A stretch of 64,000 bases of DNA from Datnioides undecimradiatus (Eukaryota > Chordata > Actinopteri > Lobotiformes > Datnioididae): assembly GCA_008933995.1 (NCBI GenBank), contig WARS01003734.1, forward strand, positions 1,138,599 to 1,202,598, in the 5' to 3' direction. The first letter of the stretch is position 1, and each line of letters starts with the position of its first letter. The notes beneath the pieces are model-generated. The model was not told the DNA's origin and did not search any database. It saw only the letters and a program-made list of their open reading frames with translations. Of this stretch, positions 34,261-45,849 are shown in pieces. The position numbers and the translations under genes are program-made.

Positions 34261-34763
34261 TGGACGTGTGCGTTTGTTGGAACCGGTGGGGGAGGACGAC
34301 GGACCGTGAACAGCTTTGGCGCAATCACTCCAAAAAACCAACGTGCATTTCTCGCGTTTGGACGCCGCCGAGGCCCCGCGGCTGCAGGAGGCGCGGCTTT
34401 GTGTTGGTTTTTATCTGACGCCTCCTTGACTCGAGTTTTCCCGTAACGACAGCGACCTTTTCTGTGTTCACGCCAACAACGACGCAAGGTTTTTTCCTCC
34501 ACGTTGAAAGGAGGCATAATCCATTTGAAACGGCGTGGCGATCCTCTCTACCGATTGCATTGGTCACAGCTCGGCAAGCGCGCTGCCTTGCGTGGAGACG
34601 TTGACCCCGAGGACCTGCCCTCTCCTCTGCTGCACCGAAAGCCCCTGCAGACGATGAGCATTGCACGGCCTCACTCATGCACCGGGCGCAAGGGCAGACA
34701 GGTTCATCTGCACGCAATCACAAACGGGCGGCCGCATCCCATTCCAATTGCATTTCCGCTCAC

Positions 34764-34798
<35 letters not shown>

Positions 34799-34980
34799 TG
34801 AGATCCCGTGGTGCATATTACTGTGGCTGAGGCAAATTTAGCTGAAATGGAAGGGGAGATGGAAAAGGCTCACCTCTTACACTAATCTGGGCAAACAACA
34901 CCGCGTCGGCTCCCTATGAACATCCCCACCGAAAAATGGTTTTCTAGACGACAGAGCCGCCCCGCCTGTCTCCGCCAGAA
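34261..34980. other. GC-rich non-coding stretch with GT repeat
   Basis: CpG-rich DNA with overlapping frames up to 130 codons on both strands, none recognisable. The (GT)n tract is listed separately. Confidence 0.45.
34765..34797. repeat. (GT)n microsatellite
   Basis: About 16 uninterrupted GT dinucleotides. Confidence 0.95.
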
Positions 34981-35560
34981 GACAGTGAATTAATTAAGAT
35001 AATAAATTGCACATGTCATATTTGTAATCTTTTCAATCTTAACTTAATGAGGCGGAACACGTGCACGGGTGTGTTTCTGCATGAAAGTTGTCTCGGGTAA
35101 AGATGACACACCTTAAAAAAAAAAAAAAAAAAAGAAATGCTCAACATTAAAAAAACGACTGATGCTGATGTTTAATATATGTCATGTGTACACTCGTGCT
35201 CCGTCCTGTGTGGATTCACAAACAGGCGTGAATGCAAATGAGGCCGAGGGGAAGGATGGAGAGCCGGAGACTCAGAAGTCTGCATATCTGATGGCAAGGC
35301 GGCCTGATTAGAATTTTGTCATGCCGCGATTTACAAATTAAAATGAATTAGATCTTCCATGGCCTGACCTCCATTAAAAACACTTCATTGTTGATGGGCC
35401 ATGATAGCATCTGCTATTGATTGGAGGAGCATCAGTATGGCCAATCCTGTCTCTTCACGGCGAGGTCATCTAAAGCAATTTAGGCATATTGAGAGATTGA
35501 TCAGGGCTACGGAGCTGCCACTTGGGCCCACTCAAGGCAGAAAGAGGAGTCTGAGGTGTG
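34981..35560. promoter_or_regulatory. Strong candidate conserved non-coding element
   Basis: Two blocks flank an A19 run at 35115-35133. The left block has GTGAATTAATTAAGATAATA. The right block (35270-35530) is AT-leaning and repeat-free, with TGATTAGAATTTTG, ACAAATTAAAATGAATTAG, CTATTGATTGGAGG and AAAGCAATTTAGG. Dense homeodomain and PBX/HOX-like (TGATTGG) words, and the spacing of the texture, make this one of the best candidates. Confidence 0.42.
35115..35133. repeat. A19 homopolymer
   Basis: Nineteen A followed by gaaatgc; possibly a decayed retroposon tail. Confidence 0.92.
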
Positions 35561-37480
35561 ACGCAACCGCTCCGCAGCTCAGTGGGGGGGGGGGGGGGCA
35601 TCTCAAATCTAAATGCTAATGGTTTCTTTAAGAGCCTGGCTGCCCTTTAACCACTACAGTCAGACGTGAAGGATGGCTCTCAGTGTTTCGACAGCTCTGT
35701 CTTGTTTTGACCCCTCCCCGGTTCTCCTCCAACACCGCCGACGCCGGGATCCCATTCCCCGGGTTCAGCGCGGAAACCGGGGGAAATCACAGCGCGCCGG
35801 CAGCAGCAACACGGGAGCGTGCACGTGACGCACAGTCAGCTGCAGCGGAGCATAACAGAAAATCACTCCTGGCTGCAGCTCCTGGGTTAGCGCGGCTAGT
35901 TTTCCTCTCCTGTGCTGCAGAAACTCGGTCTGAGCACGTGTGGCTGTTTTCTAGTTAGACTGAGAATGCGTCCTATTCAGACGCCCGGAAACGTCCAAAA
36001 GCTCATTTAGAGAAAGTTAAATGTGAATCATAAAGTCGAATCTCAGAGAAAAGATTGAACCATTTCACAAATTCTGACAGTCATTGGTTTTATTAAAATT
36101 CAATATTTCTCTCATTTTTACCTTTCTCGGCTGGAATTCAGTCACAAGGTCCAGCTTTTTGGCATCGGATTCGTTCCTCATCTGTTTGTTTTGTGTTTAT
36201 TTGTGTCTGTGGAGGTTTTTCGTCGGACTGAACGGGAAGAAATGTCTCTTTTTAACCACGGTGAAGCCAAATTACACAAACTTAAATGGAGTGACTTTGT
36301 ATAAATCGCTCATCAGTTTGATCCGACTCGCAAAAATAATAATAATAATGGTGTTTTTCAGGATGAATGCATGAAAGTTCACGTATAAACTGATAAATGC
36401 AGCATTAATCGGCTGCAGCTTATCGGCCACGACCAGGAAGCCGCTTGTTAACCGAAGGGAACTGAAACACTCGCGCTTCATTTGACCAAACTCCTCACAA
36501 TGAGCTAACCATGTCCAGATCTTCAGAGGATTATAATTCAACTTTAAATATCACCATCAATCACCAGCGTGTCCGACGGGCTCTCGATGAAGCGAAATGG
36601 TTCGGTTGCCTTGTGCAAATTTGGTCTTTGAAGCGCAGCAAAGGTTATCCGCCTCTTTCCTGAGGACCATTGAGGGCGCGCATGAGCAACAATGGGGATT
36701 GTTCGGGTACAATAAATATGTGGATTCAGCTTTTTTGCTTTTTTGCAGTTTGGTAAAATACGTCTTTCAGGAAAGAAATTACATTTCAAGCGAAGGGAGT
36801 GACGGGAAAAGCCACTTCCCAGCAGACACGGACTTCATCTGGAGATCACAGGCAGGTTTGTTCCGTGTTTGGCTGTTTTTCTCTTTTGGCTGCAGGGATC
36901 ATTTTATTTTCTGTTCACTCAGACAGGTTTCGCACCGTGATCCTGCACCCAGCAGGAGATGACAACACCGCTGCAGCTGGCAGTGATGTACTTGATGTGC
37001 ACTCTGATGTCCTCTCTACTTCTTTTCGTGCACGGAAGTCTTGGAGGAACGTCGGCTCCTCTGTAAGAGCAGACGTGCCCCCGTCGGTCGCAGGGTGGAA
37101 ATGCACGTCTTAACAGCGCCCGCGCCCTCACGGGGATTCTGTATCACGAGGGAACGTTAAACTCTAAAATCAGAGCTACAGTTTACACAAAACTGACGAT
37201 TTGCAGACGTGATCTCACGTTTGTGTGACTCTACCTGCTGGAAGTACACCAGAGACGCACCGCGCTACTGTACTGGATTCACAACATTGTGGGTTTCACC
37301 ATGGCAACAGAGATCAGAAGGCAAAGGTCACGCAAAGCGTCGGTAGAGGTGTCGCTCGGCAAGGGCAAGGTGGGGGCGGAAAAGCCTCCACGCGGGCCTT
37401 CTTCCATACACTGAGCACGCTCATCATCTCCTGTCCTCCAGCAGCTCCCTGCAAGGTTAGCGAGAGTCAATAAGCCTTCC
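35561..37480. other. Non-coding stretch
   Basis: No gene. Carries a G15 run at 35584-35598 and an (ATA)n tract near 36336-36348. From 36540 to 37110 frames of up to 121 codons on both strands are open but unrecognised. Confidence 0.45.
35584..35598. repeat. G15 homopolymer
   Basis: Fifteen G; long G-runs are prone to sequencing error and quadruplex formation. Confidence 0.9.
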
Positions 37481-37850
37481 GCAAAGGTTAAGGAGACCTA
37501 TAAGAAAGATATTATGCAAACAGTGATCTCTCCGGATCCGGCAGAACCACAAATAGAGCGGCATAGCCATCTTTGTTCATTTTCGATCTGAAAGTGAATC
37601 ACAGAAAGGTGCAGCGTTTTCCTGCATGACTGGCTTATGAATTCAATATGAGCCATCTATACACTTCAACACCGAGTAGTGGGTGAATACAGAAACTGAA
37701 AGGCGGCGTATCAGATGGCGTGAACCGGCGGGCTCCGGCAAAGAACAATCGTTGCTGGGTAATCCCTCTTCAAGGGAATTTAGATTTTAAAACGCGGGGC
37801 CGCTGATGGATTCCTGTGTCATTAACCGCCGACATATTGATCACCCCGGC
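37481..37850. promoter_or_regulatory. Candidate conserved non-coding element
   Basis: Repeat-free block with GATATTATGCAAAC (octamer-like ATGCAAA, ATTA nearby), TTATGAATTCAATATG, CGTTGCTGGGTAATCCC and TCATTAACC. CpGs are spaced rather than clustered. Confidence 0.35.
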
Positions 37851-39470
37851 TCGCACCGACGCACCAGAACTCACTTTGAGGAATCTGGACCCCATTCAGT
37901 CGACCTGCGGTGCGTTCAGGGCGTGTCTAACGCCTCATTTCCAGGTCAAACCCTTTGTTAATCACAGCTGTGTTCTGGCGTGACATTAATTAAACAGTTG
38001 CACGCCGAATTGCGACACTTTGCACAGGTGTAGCCCTAATCCTCCAAACTGCTCTCACACTCAGGGAGGGATATTTGCACAAACAGAGGAGAGGACAAAC
38101 AGGACGACGCCGTCCGTCTGAGATTTACCGTCCTGTAAATGTCACAGGACTAATTAACACATTTTAAGACTGTAAGTCATAGTGATCGGAAAGAGTGACG
38201 GCGAACCCCCGCTCCATCCACCGCTCGTCTCCTGATGTCAAACTGAGCTGAAATGAGTGAATCACATCAAAGTTTTCACTCACAAACTCAGGTGGTTTCA
38301 GGTTTTCTGCCCGGCGACAGGGACGAGCCGAAACGGCCGTATCAAAACAAAGACGTTCGGACATTTCTTTAAATGTCTGACATCTCTCTGTCCGACAGCA
38401 GCTCTGATTGGCCAACGAGGTTCAGTTATTTCCTTCGCTACACGCCGCTTAAACAGACGCTTAGCGCGTAAAGACGCAGCGATGCGAGCAGACACACCTC
38501 CTCAGGGTCTCAAACTGAGCTCTGTTTCCAAACCCAGCACGCACGTGTCTCTCAGCGCTAACGAGGCTTTCGCTACTCTGATTGGCTGTGGGTTCAGCCA
38601 ATGCGAGCGCTGCTAACACACCCTGAAAATCAGAAATTAGGTGAGCGATTACACACGTATTTTCAGATTAGTCTGGTGAGTCCAGGTCACAGTGTCACAG
38701 TTTGACCCGAGTACTGTGAGCACTGCCGTCATTATAATTACATATAACACATAATTCAACACGTTTGTTTCGGTCTGAGTCTGCTGCCGCTCCAGTGCGA
38801 CCTCTAGTGGCAGCGAATATCATATATCGCCTTTAAAATCCTGGACTCGCACTTCCCGACTTTATTAGCTTGTGTGTCTGTGTTTGTGTCTCATTATAAC
38901 TTTAGAAATAAGACAATCAGACAGTTAACGAAGTAACACAGCTCTGCGCAGCGAGCAACATGCTAACGTTGCGCAGGTTTGAAGCCACGGCCCTCAAACA
39001 CGCCACGTCCGTTTTAAACGTGTCAGAAGCGTGGTGCGTATGTCAGTATGCTGCAAACAGGCGAATTACGTGCACAACTGGCTCTAAAAGGACTTCCAGC
39101 GCCGGCTGAACGCGGTAAAGCTCGGTAATTCTGCGTGGAACACAAAGACGTCTCACAGTTCCTGCACAGATTACACGTGTACTTCAGCTGGCGAGACACT
39201 GGAGGTAATCCAGGGAAAGTTTGCGAGAGGAAAAGCTTTTTTTCCTCCGTATCGCTGTGATGGAATTATGTGTACTGAAATTAGAGCGCACATTTGAATC
39301 AAACCTCTAAGCGAGATCTGTGGGTTCTTGGCAGCTAAGGGGGAACACAACAGGATTCTCGCACATATGCCATGCACATCCGCGAGAAGCTCCGCGGGCT
39401 GCCAGCACCAAAGTGTTCATCACTCTCCACCCACTCCTTTTCATAATACAGAGAGGGAGAGAGAAAAAAA
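37851..39470. other. Non-coding stretch with a CCAAT-box cluster
   Basis: No gene. Three CCAAT elements lie at 38406-38411 (reverse), 38580-38585 (reverse) and 38598-38602 (forward). The last two form the inverted repeat ATTGGCT / AGCCAAT. No TATA box or exon was recognised, so this may be repeat-derived rather than a promoter. Confidence 0.4.
38797..38814 (-). promoter_or_regulatory. CTCF-like motif
   Basis: Reverse strand reads tgccactagaggtcgc, one base off the CCACTAGAGGGCGC form of the CTCF core. Confidence 0.35.
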
Positions 39471-39497
39471 ATCCCCACGGTGACGGAGCGAGCTCGA

Positions 39498-39700
39498 CCA
39501 ATCAGGGTGCAGGATCGAAAAACAGACGTTCAAGGAGAGTGAAATGCCCCCATTGATTGGCCGCACCACTTTGGTCCCCCGTGCACAGTCCTCCAATCAA
39601 TAAGTGAGAGATAAGCAGCCGTCAGCTACTGATATTGGTGATATATAACCGCCGTGGCCGCGCGGCGACTGATGACTTCTTGTCGTCTTGGACAAGAGTC
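39498..39700 (+). promoter_or_regulatory. Candidate core promoter, CCAAT x3 plus TATA
   Basis: CCAAT boxes at 39498-39502, 39555-39560 (reverse) and 39593-39597 are followed by TATATAA at 39642-39648 in the sequence gatatataaccgcc, then a CpG-rich stretch. The order and spacing are those of a TATA promoter on the plus strand; transcription would begin around 39670-39680. The first downstream ATG (39672) opens only a 34-codon frame; a 96-codon frame from a TTG at 39688 runs to 39975. No known protein is encoded. The candidate could serve a noncoding RNA or be a chance array. Confidence 0.35.
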
Positions 39701-40079
39701 GCTACAGCAACCGGGGCCAGCGCGCCAAGGGCGAAGGCGAAGCCACCGACCAACGCAAACCGGCATCGGCCGTTAAACCGAACGGCCTTTCGTTCACGTC
39801 AATGACCTCCAACATAACACGACCCTCCTCTTCCGATTGGGTGACATCCAACCTGTGCGTGGCGGCTAATCAGCCGGGGTTAAAGCTCCGCGAGGTGAGA
39901 GAGAGCGGCGGCGAGGATAAATTACCTGAAAAGGAGCCGCCGTTATCGCTCTGTTTGTTTTTCAAAAGACAATGAAATAAATAAATGAAAAAAAAAAGGT
40001 TGAGAGAAAATGAAACGATGGCGTGGCGGTGTTTTGTGAAATTGTGCTGTCAAACGTTTCTCCTTTCTAATTTCCTGGA
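39701..40079. other. CpG-rich stretch downstream of the candidate promoter
   Basis: An unrecognised 96-codon frame (39688-39975, TTG start) is followed directly by overlapping AATAAA words and ten A at 39976-39998. This gives the look of a tiny single-exon transcript or retroposed end, without any domain to confirm it. Confidence 0.25.
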
Positions 40080-40335
40080 GCGCAGATGATGGAGCATGTG
40101 TGCCGACAGCTGAATCTGATAAAAAAAGAGACTTCTCCTCTTTTTCCAGCTCACCAGCATTTTTAAGCGACATTTATAAATATAATAATAAAACAATTAG
40201 TCTGCGGCAAATGACAACTGACAGATACCGTGTCCTCGGGTGCACTGTACTGGTTTTTTCCCTGTGGTCATTTATTAAAGTGTCAGCGCTGACAGGCGGG
40301 GACGTAAATACCAAACACTGTGATTGAGGCACAAA
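40080..40335. promoter_or_regulatory. Candidate conserved non-coding element with 14-bp palindrome
   Basis: AT-leaning block with AATAATAAAACAATTAG near 40181, followed by the perfect palindrome TGTCAGCGCTGACA at 40281-40294. The palindrome holds inverted GTCAGC half-sites (MAF-recognition-like) or inverted TGTCA (TGIF/MEIS-like). A CCTGTGG/ATTTATTAAAG context precedes it. Confidence 0.38.
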
Positions 40336-40825
40336 GGAAAGTAACTCCGTCTAATGTTTATTTACCAGGACCGTGTTGTTTAAATGCTTCATGGAAACAG
40401 GTGGAGGCGTCTGCAGATATTCAAATTGACTCGCGGCCCCTAAAATCTATTAAATCCCTCATGACGCGCTGACTTTTCAATAACTCTGGAAGCTGCTGCT
40501 CTCGCAAGAGGTCTCGGAGCAAGCGGTGTGTGTGTGTTTGTGTGTGTGTCTGCACGTTTGATGGGACCGTCCCAGCACAACTGTCACTTCGCTCCCCTGT
40601 TACAGGTGCTCCACACAGGGGAGCTGGCAGCTCTGACGGACGCCTCCTCCTAGGGATTTATGGGAAATGACAGCTCCCGCTAAATAAAGCCGAAGTGGCC
40701 GGGGAAGGGGAAGACAACGGAAGTTCCAAACCACGGGCGCGCAGGGCTGACACTAGCTGAAATGTATTTCCCCCGCTCTGCCTGGCAATTTAGTTGGAAA
40801 TGTGCTATTCATACTTTTAGGCCTG

Positions 40826-40890
40826 GAGAGTGAGAGAGAGACACAGTGAAAGAGAGGGAGAGAGAGAGAGAGGGAGAGGGAGAGAGAGAG
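40826..40890. repeat. (AG)n purine tract
   Basis: Interrupted AG/GGGAG repeat of about 65 bp. Confidence 0.92.
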
Positions 40891-41069
40891 ACCCGCCCTT
40901 AATCTACTTCCTGTGTTTGGGCTGACGGTCTGCGAGGTCTCTCTGCCAGTGAAATCACATTTCTTACTTGGCTGACTCTTGATGAATTATTTCACATTTC
41001 ACTTACTCACCTTTTTAAAAGTTAATCTACATCAATAACGTCAAAGGAAATTTCTGCAGCGACAAATGA

Positions 41070-41119
41070 ACACACACACACACACACACGCGCGCACGCA
41101 CACACAGCGCGCACACACC
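41070..41119. repeat. (CA)n/(CG)n alternating tract
   Basis: CA repeat grading into CGCGCACGCACACACAGCGCGCACACAC. Alternating purine-pyrimidine sequence of this kind can adopt Z-DNA; that is inference. Confidence 0.93.
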
Positions 41120-41220
41120 GGCCTTATTCAAACTCGAAAAGGTGTGGAGCGTTCGCCTGCGTCAAAAGTCCATTTCAAACTTCGTCGTTTAAGCGTTCGA
41201 CAGCGTATCTGAGTGCACAC

Positions 41221-41244
41221 GGGCCGCGCCGCGCCGCGCCGGCG
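41221..41244. repeat. (CCGCG)n pentanucleotide repeat
   Basis: About four copies of a GC-only 5-mer (gccgc units). High CpG density. Confidence 0.85.
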
Positions 41245-42180
41245 TTCTGATTTTCTCCGTATTTAAATATGGACCGTCTTTAATTGAGCAGAAACGGCTG
41301 CGGAGAACAGTGCTGAACTAATACTGAGGCTGAAATATCATTACGCTGATGGAAGCCGGGCTCTCTGACTTTTATTGGCAGCTCCGGAGCTAAATGTGTG
41401 GTTCAATTCAGAGGCGGCCGCGGCTGCAGAGGCAGGGTAATCGACTTCGGGACAAAATGGTGTGGAAAATGACGTGTAGGCCGTCGCCTGAAGCCGACCC
41501 CGCGCGGGCAGGGATCTATCAGTCAGGTGCATTGGCATTTTCACAAATGTGATTTAGTCGACGATACCGGAGAGCCGACGCGCCGGACCGAGCGCGTCTG
41601 GTGAAAGGAAACCACTATTTCAAGCCACGCAATCTGCTGCTCCTGCTGCCGAGGACGCCTGCGCCGCTCGCTTCAGTCTGAACTCCGCTGCGTTGGGATA
41701 AAACAGTGTTTTTACATATGAAACCCTGCAGCGTATCACAGCGTATTTAGGTCAAAGCAACCTGAACCTTGCGAGCACTTGACTCTGAATTTTAAATCTC
41801 TAACCTCATTCAAGTCGTTTTCTCCCTCAGCCTGTGGAAAATCGCTCCTTTGTTTTGAGACGAACACAACGCTCGCTGCTGCTCCGCGCTGCTGTGCAGA
41901 GTATTTTTGGCTCGCTGCTGCCAAAGTTTGGACACAGCCATTTATAATTCTCTCACAAGGAAAGCAGCTTGCTTCTTTCTCCAAACAGACTCCGCGGGAT
42001 GCAGACTGGTCCACGCTGTCATGTGGTCTGCCTGCAGAATCACATTATTTTTAAGCAGCTCAAGCTTTAAAAAAAAAAAACAAAAACATGCTGGACCAGT
42101 AAAACGAGCATTAATCATCACAATAAGGCACAATTAGACAGCAATTATGTAAAAGACCTCCTCCTTTTGGCTTTGGGAGT

Positions 42181-42900
42181 GTCTCGGCTCTTACACCAGC
42201 TCCTGAAGCCTCACATTCGGAGTGTGTGTGTCTCCCAGCAGCGAGCCTGGAGGAGCAACAGTCACACCCACACACTTGTGCACACACACAAATACACTTG
42301 CAGAGCCACAGAGCAGATCAAGTGTGCCTGGAGAGCTCTATAGAGAGGCCAGTTTTCCTCATTAGACCGCCGCGCGCGCCGCTCTCCAAAAAGCCCCTCA
42401 CTCTAATCACTGTCACCAGACCCCGGCTGCAAAACAGATAATTAATGCTGGGCCCTGCCTCGGCCGGCCTCCGTGCTGAACAGCTCTGTGTGCATATGTG
42501 TGCGCACGTGCGTGGGCGTCTGCGTGTTTGTCTATTTGGAGTCTGTCGATGTAGGAGCCCCCCCCCGCCACCGCCACCGCCACCGCCACCCACCGCACAC
42601 CACCCCCAGGGGACCGCGGATGCTCGAGCCGTCCACAACAGCGACTCCTCCCGAGCTCGCGTAAGCTCTCAGAAGAACAATTGCGCGGCGCATAATGAAG
42701 AAACCTACAGAGGAGGCGTCCCGGCGCCGCGCAAACGCCGTCTGCGGCTCCGACTCCGCGGCATCTCGCCGGGTTTGGTAACGCCGCGCCCCTCCTGCTC
42801 CGGGATCGCCCTTTTATTTCCCCTTCAGCCATTTATTAAACAGAACGGACTTCTTAATCGCGTGCTTCGCAGAGCCGCTTTATTTATGTCCCCCCTCCTC
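42181..42900. other. CpG-rich non-coding stretch
   Basis: Overlapping frames of 106-155 codons on both strands occur because the (CCA/CCG)n tract lacks stops. No domain. CpG-rich from 42590 to 42800, with no clear promoter. Confidence 0.45.
42558..42607. repeat. C-run plus (CCGCCA)n tract
   Basis: Nine C followed by a hexamer repeat CCGCCA and further CAC-rich sequence. Confidence 0.92.
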
Positions 42901-44049
42901 TTCTGTTCCTAAAGGCAGTTATTAATATCATAAATATTTGATGATACTTTGCGTGACCCTGCAGAGAACGACACGGAGAGGTAATGAAGGTTAGCGCTGG
43001 GGGTACGGGGCTGATTAAACAGCGGCCGAGTGGCGAGAGAAGCCCACCCTGGGCCGCCATCAACTTTCTAATGAAACGCACTAAATAAACACTTTGCTCA
43101 CGGCGCGGTTTAGGTAAAGGACGAGCAAAGCAAACACGTGCTAACGCCGCCCTCCACCCGCCTCCACCCTCCGACCATGGAGGTCAACGGGGATTTCATG
43201 TGTGGCGCGAGGCACATTCGAAGAATTCAAAGTGTCCGTGTTACCGAAGGTCCGTGTTTACTGTTTCCAGCTTCTGAAATGTGAATATTTAATATTTCCT
43301 GGTTTTCTCTTCTTGATATCTCCAGGTTCTGGATCTGCCGATGGGCGGCCGGGTCTGTAACACCACCTGAAACTCATTTCAGACGTGGAGAATACGCTAA
43401 AGTCCAGTGTTGCGTGAGGATGAAAGAGCAGATTCGTGATCTGGTGTCGCTCGTTGCCGTGGTAACTAAAAGACACGATGAGCGCTGTGGAGCGGTCGTA
43501 CTTCGGTTAGGATCACAGTTTGAATCTTAGGTTAAAGAGCCTAAGACCGATGCACGCCAGCGTCCTCGATTCCCGCGCTTTGTCGCCGTTTGTGTTGCGT
43601 CACATGACATCTCTGATCTGCAGCGCCTATAAGTCAACGTGAAGGATCAGATGCATGCAAGAATGGAGTTAGAAAGTCTGAAGACCCTGAGCACGTGACC
43701 ATTGGCTTCCACGCTGAAGATAACCTGCACATTAATTCATTCTCACCACGTATGAAGAGTTGCATTTGGGAAAAAGTGACCAGAACATAAGGAGGACATG
43801 GTTTTGGGCCGGTCGATGAGACGCTCAGTGTAATACTTCAGCGACTCTGAGCCTCGTGCACGTTGTTCCATCTACCTCCGTTGTACGGGGCTGGTGGGAG
43901 ACGTCTCAGAGGCACCACACCTGTCTGCATGGATAGATAGCGCCGCAGGTAAATGAGTAAATGTGCTGTGAGCTGACCCTTCAAACGCGCTGCGAGCGCA
44001 GACGCAACATTTGCGGGATAAAACTAGTGTTTTTGTCGATATGTATATC
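42901..44049. other. Non-coding stretch
   Basis: Short AT-rich segment at 42910-42950; remaining sequence mixed. The piece 43640-43940 has phrases that recall a dispersed fish repeat (gtaccgggctggtgggagac style) but I could not place it. No gene. Confidence 0.4.
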
Positions 44050-44345
44050 TTTCAGAGCCTGGCGATCGGAGTCGCATGGTAATCCTGCTGCATTTCGGCG
44101 GCGGCACTTTGCCCTGCAATTACCGTCTTTCTCACAAAGGTGTGTTTTCTTGACGAGAGGCTGTCCTTCCCAAGCTCACTCAACAAATCAATTCTGCTTT
44201 TTGACTTTGCAGCAGCAGCAGCAGCAAGAAGAAAAAAAGAAAACCACCTTCAATATTTGCTACACATGTCCTTCATCACTGAATTGTGGTATTCATGAGT
44301 CTTTGAATAGGCTGTGTATGCCATTGTCTGGGAACAAACGGGCGA
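44050..44345. promoter_or_regulatory. Candidate conserved non-coding element
   Basis: Contains GGTAATCCTGC, GCAATTACCG, CAACAAATCAATTC and a (CAG)n run at 44210-44226. Otherwise repeat-free. A 156-codon plus-strand frame crosses this and the flank; its glutamine/lysine-rich part is only the CAG/A tract. Confidence 0.32.
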
Positions 44346-44509
44346 GCAAACAGCCCCGCGAAGCTGCAATTACAGCATCAACTTTTCTCCCCTGCAACAC
44401 GAGCGGCGCCGCGTCTGTGTCAAGACTGTAAAAACACACGATGGGGCCGCGGTTCGTAATCAGCGCGGTTTAAGTGGCGGCTCGTCGGCGAATTAGTAAA
44501 GTCCGTCGC
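44346..44509. other. Short spacer
   Basis: GC-richer spacer between candidate elements; no feature. Confidence 0.5.
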
Positions 44510-45130
44510 TCATTTGTTCAAGATGTGCAATTACTGGCGTCCCAATGCCCCGAAGTCAGGTGGAGATTCCTGTGAAAATGAATGAAAAAGAAAAAAAGCC
44601 CAAACACCCAGGAGGAGCTGCAGCCGTCGTCTCTTCCAGCCAGACATAATTTAATAAGCAAAGTATCTGAATATTTAACGAGCTGCAGCATACAACATTT
44701 ATTGACTCTCCAAACGCGCCTTGCTTCATACGTTCCGATGTGGCCGGATACCTCTGCAAAATGATTTGAGGCCGACATGTATAATTTGACCTTGTCAGGA
44801 GCCGAACTCCACCTCCACCTCCACCTCCACCCTGCATTTCCTTGAGCACGCTGTGTAATTGAGCCTTCAGGGAGAGTGGAAAGACTATCTGGCCCTCGCC
44901 TTGTAAGGATCTCTATTGATGATCGGGACTGGTTACCAACCATCTGATCAATAAGTGCAGATACACGAGCAGACAGTCATAAATACGGGATGACGGTAAC
45001 TTATCTTGCAGTCGCAGGCGGTTTAATAACTGCAAAGATCACAGACTTTGCATTAACGGCACCTCTGGGGGGAAAAGATATGTGTAATTAAATATGTTTC
45101 CTAGCATAAAAGCCTATTAGCTTCCCTTGA
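44510..45130. promoter_or_regulatory. Strong candidate conserved non-coding element
   Basis: Long block with GTGCAATTACTGG, ATAATTTAATAAGC, TGAATATTTAACGAG, GTGTAATTGAGCC and GATCTCTATTGATGATC. At 44914-44953 arms related to TATTGAT / ATCAATA enclose a small TGGTTACCAACCA palindrome. A (CCACCT)n tract at 44809-44831 interrupts it. Confidence 0.4.
44809..44831. repeat. (CCACCT)n hexamer repeat
   Basis: About four copies of a pyrimidine-rich hexamer. Confidence 0.9.
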
Positions 45131-45849
45131 ATGTATTCCTCAACAATGAAACGCGCAGCGCGGGGGGAGATAAAGCTAAATCGACGGTCAGCGGCCGAGT
45201 CGGCAGCAGACGGGCGCTCCGTATTCAAAATTGCAGGGATTTCTCTACGAGCGCCACGGGCAAGTCCGAAATGAAAGTTGCATTAATGGAGGGAGTTTAA
45301 ATTACTTTTTTTGTGATGTAGCTTTTGTAATTTTCCTGTGCCATGAATATCACGGCTTTGATGGTGGTTGCAGGCGATGCAACGCGGGTCAGCGGACTGG
45401 GTTTCTTATGTAGGATACTGAGTCGGTTTGCCTTTCCAATGGTCCTTGTATGGGGGGAGGGAGGGACAGATCGCTGTCTTGTTTACCTTGATTTAACGCC
45501 GTGTGTCTGCGTTAAACCACGGGGGTTCGGTAAATGTGCCGAGGAGGAAGTGAGCCTCCTTCCACTTTTGCTGACACATCAGCGACCGGGGCCTCGAGAG
45601 CCGCCGACGTGTCTCTTCACGTCTCTAACGGTCAAAATCAATCCCTCGTTTGGATCCGGCGGCAAGGAGCGTCGGCCGCAGGAGCACGGGAATTGTAAAT
45701 TTGAGGAAGGCGTAAGCAACAGAGCGGCGGGCGACGCAAACGAGGAGCGATGTGAATTCAATTTCAAACATAAACAGGAGCCGGAGGTGCACGTGATCCG
45801 CGCTGAACACTAATCATGGAGGTGCACGCGTCGTAGTGCTCGCTGCAGG
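45131..45849. other. Mixed non-coding stretch
   Basis: A 156-codon plus-strand frame at 45343-45813 is open through CpG-rich DNA but shows no domain or splice-flanked structure I can defend. Nothing else recognised. Confidence 0.45.

Larger units (their letters stand above)
40336..42180. other. Non-coding stretch rich in simple repeats
   Basis: Holds microsatellites at 40826-40890, 41070-41119 and 41221-41244 plus a GT-rich tract at 40528-40550. No gene. Confidence 0.5.

Noticed and set aside
42318..42912. Frames of 106-155 codons around the CCGCCA tract
   Set aside because: No domain; three competing frames in the same DNA; CpG/GC-rich repeat explains openness.
43640..43940. Possible dispersed-repeat segment
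   Set aside because: Only vague similarity to phrases I recall; no tandem, terminal or coding signal.
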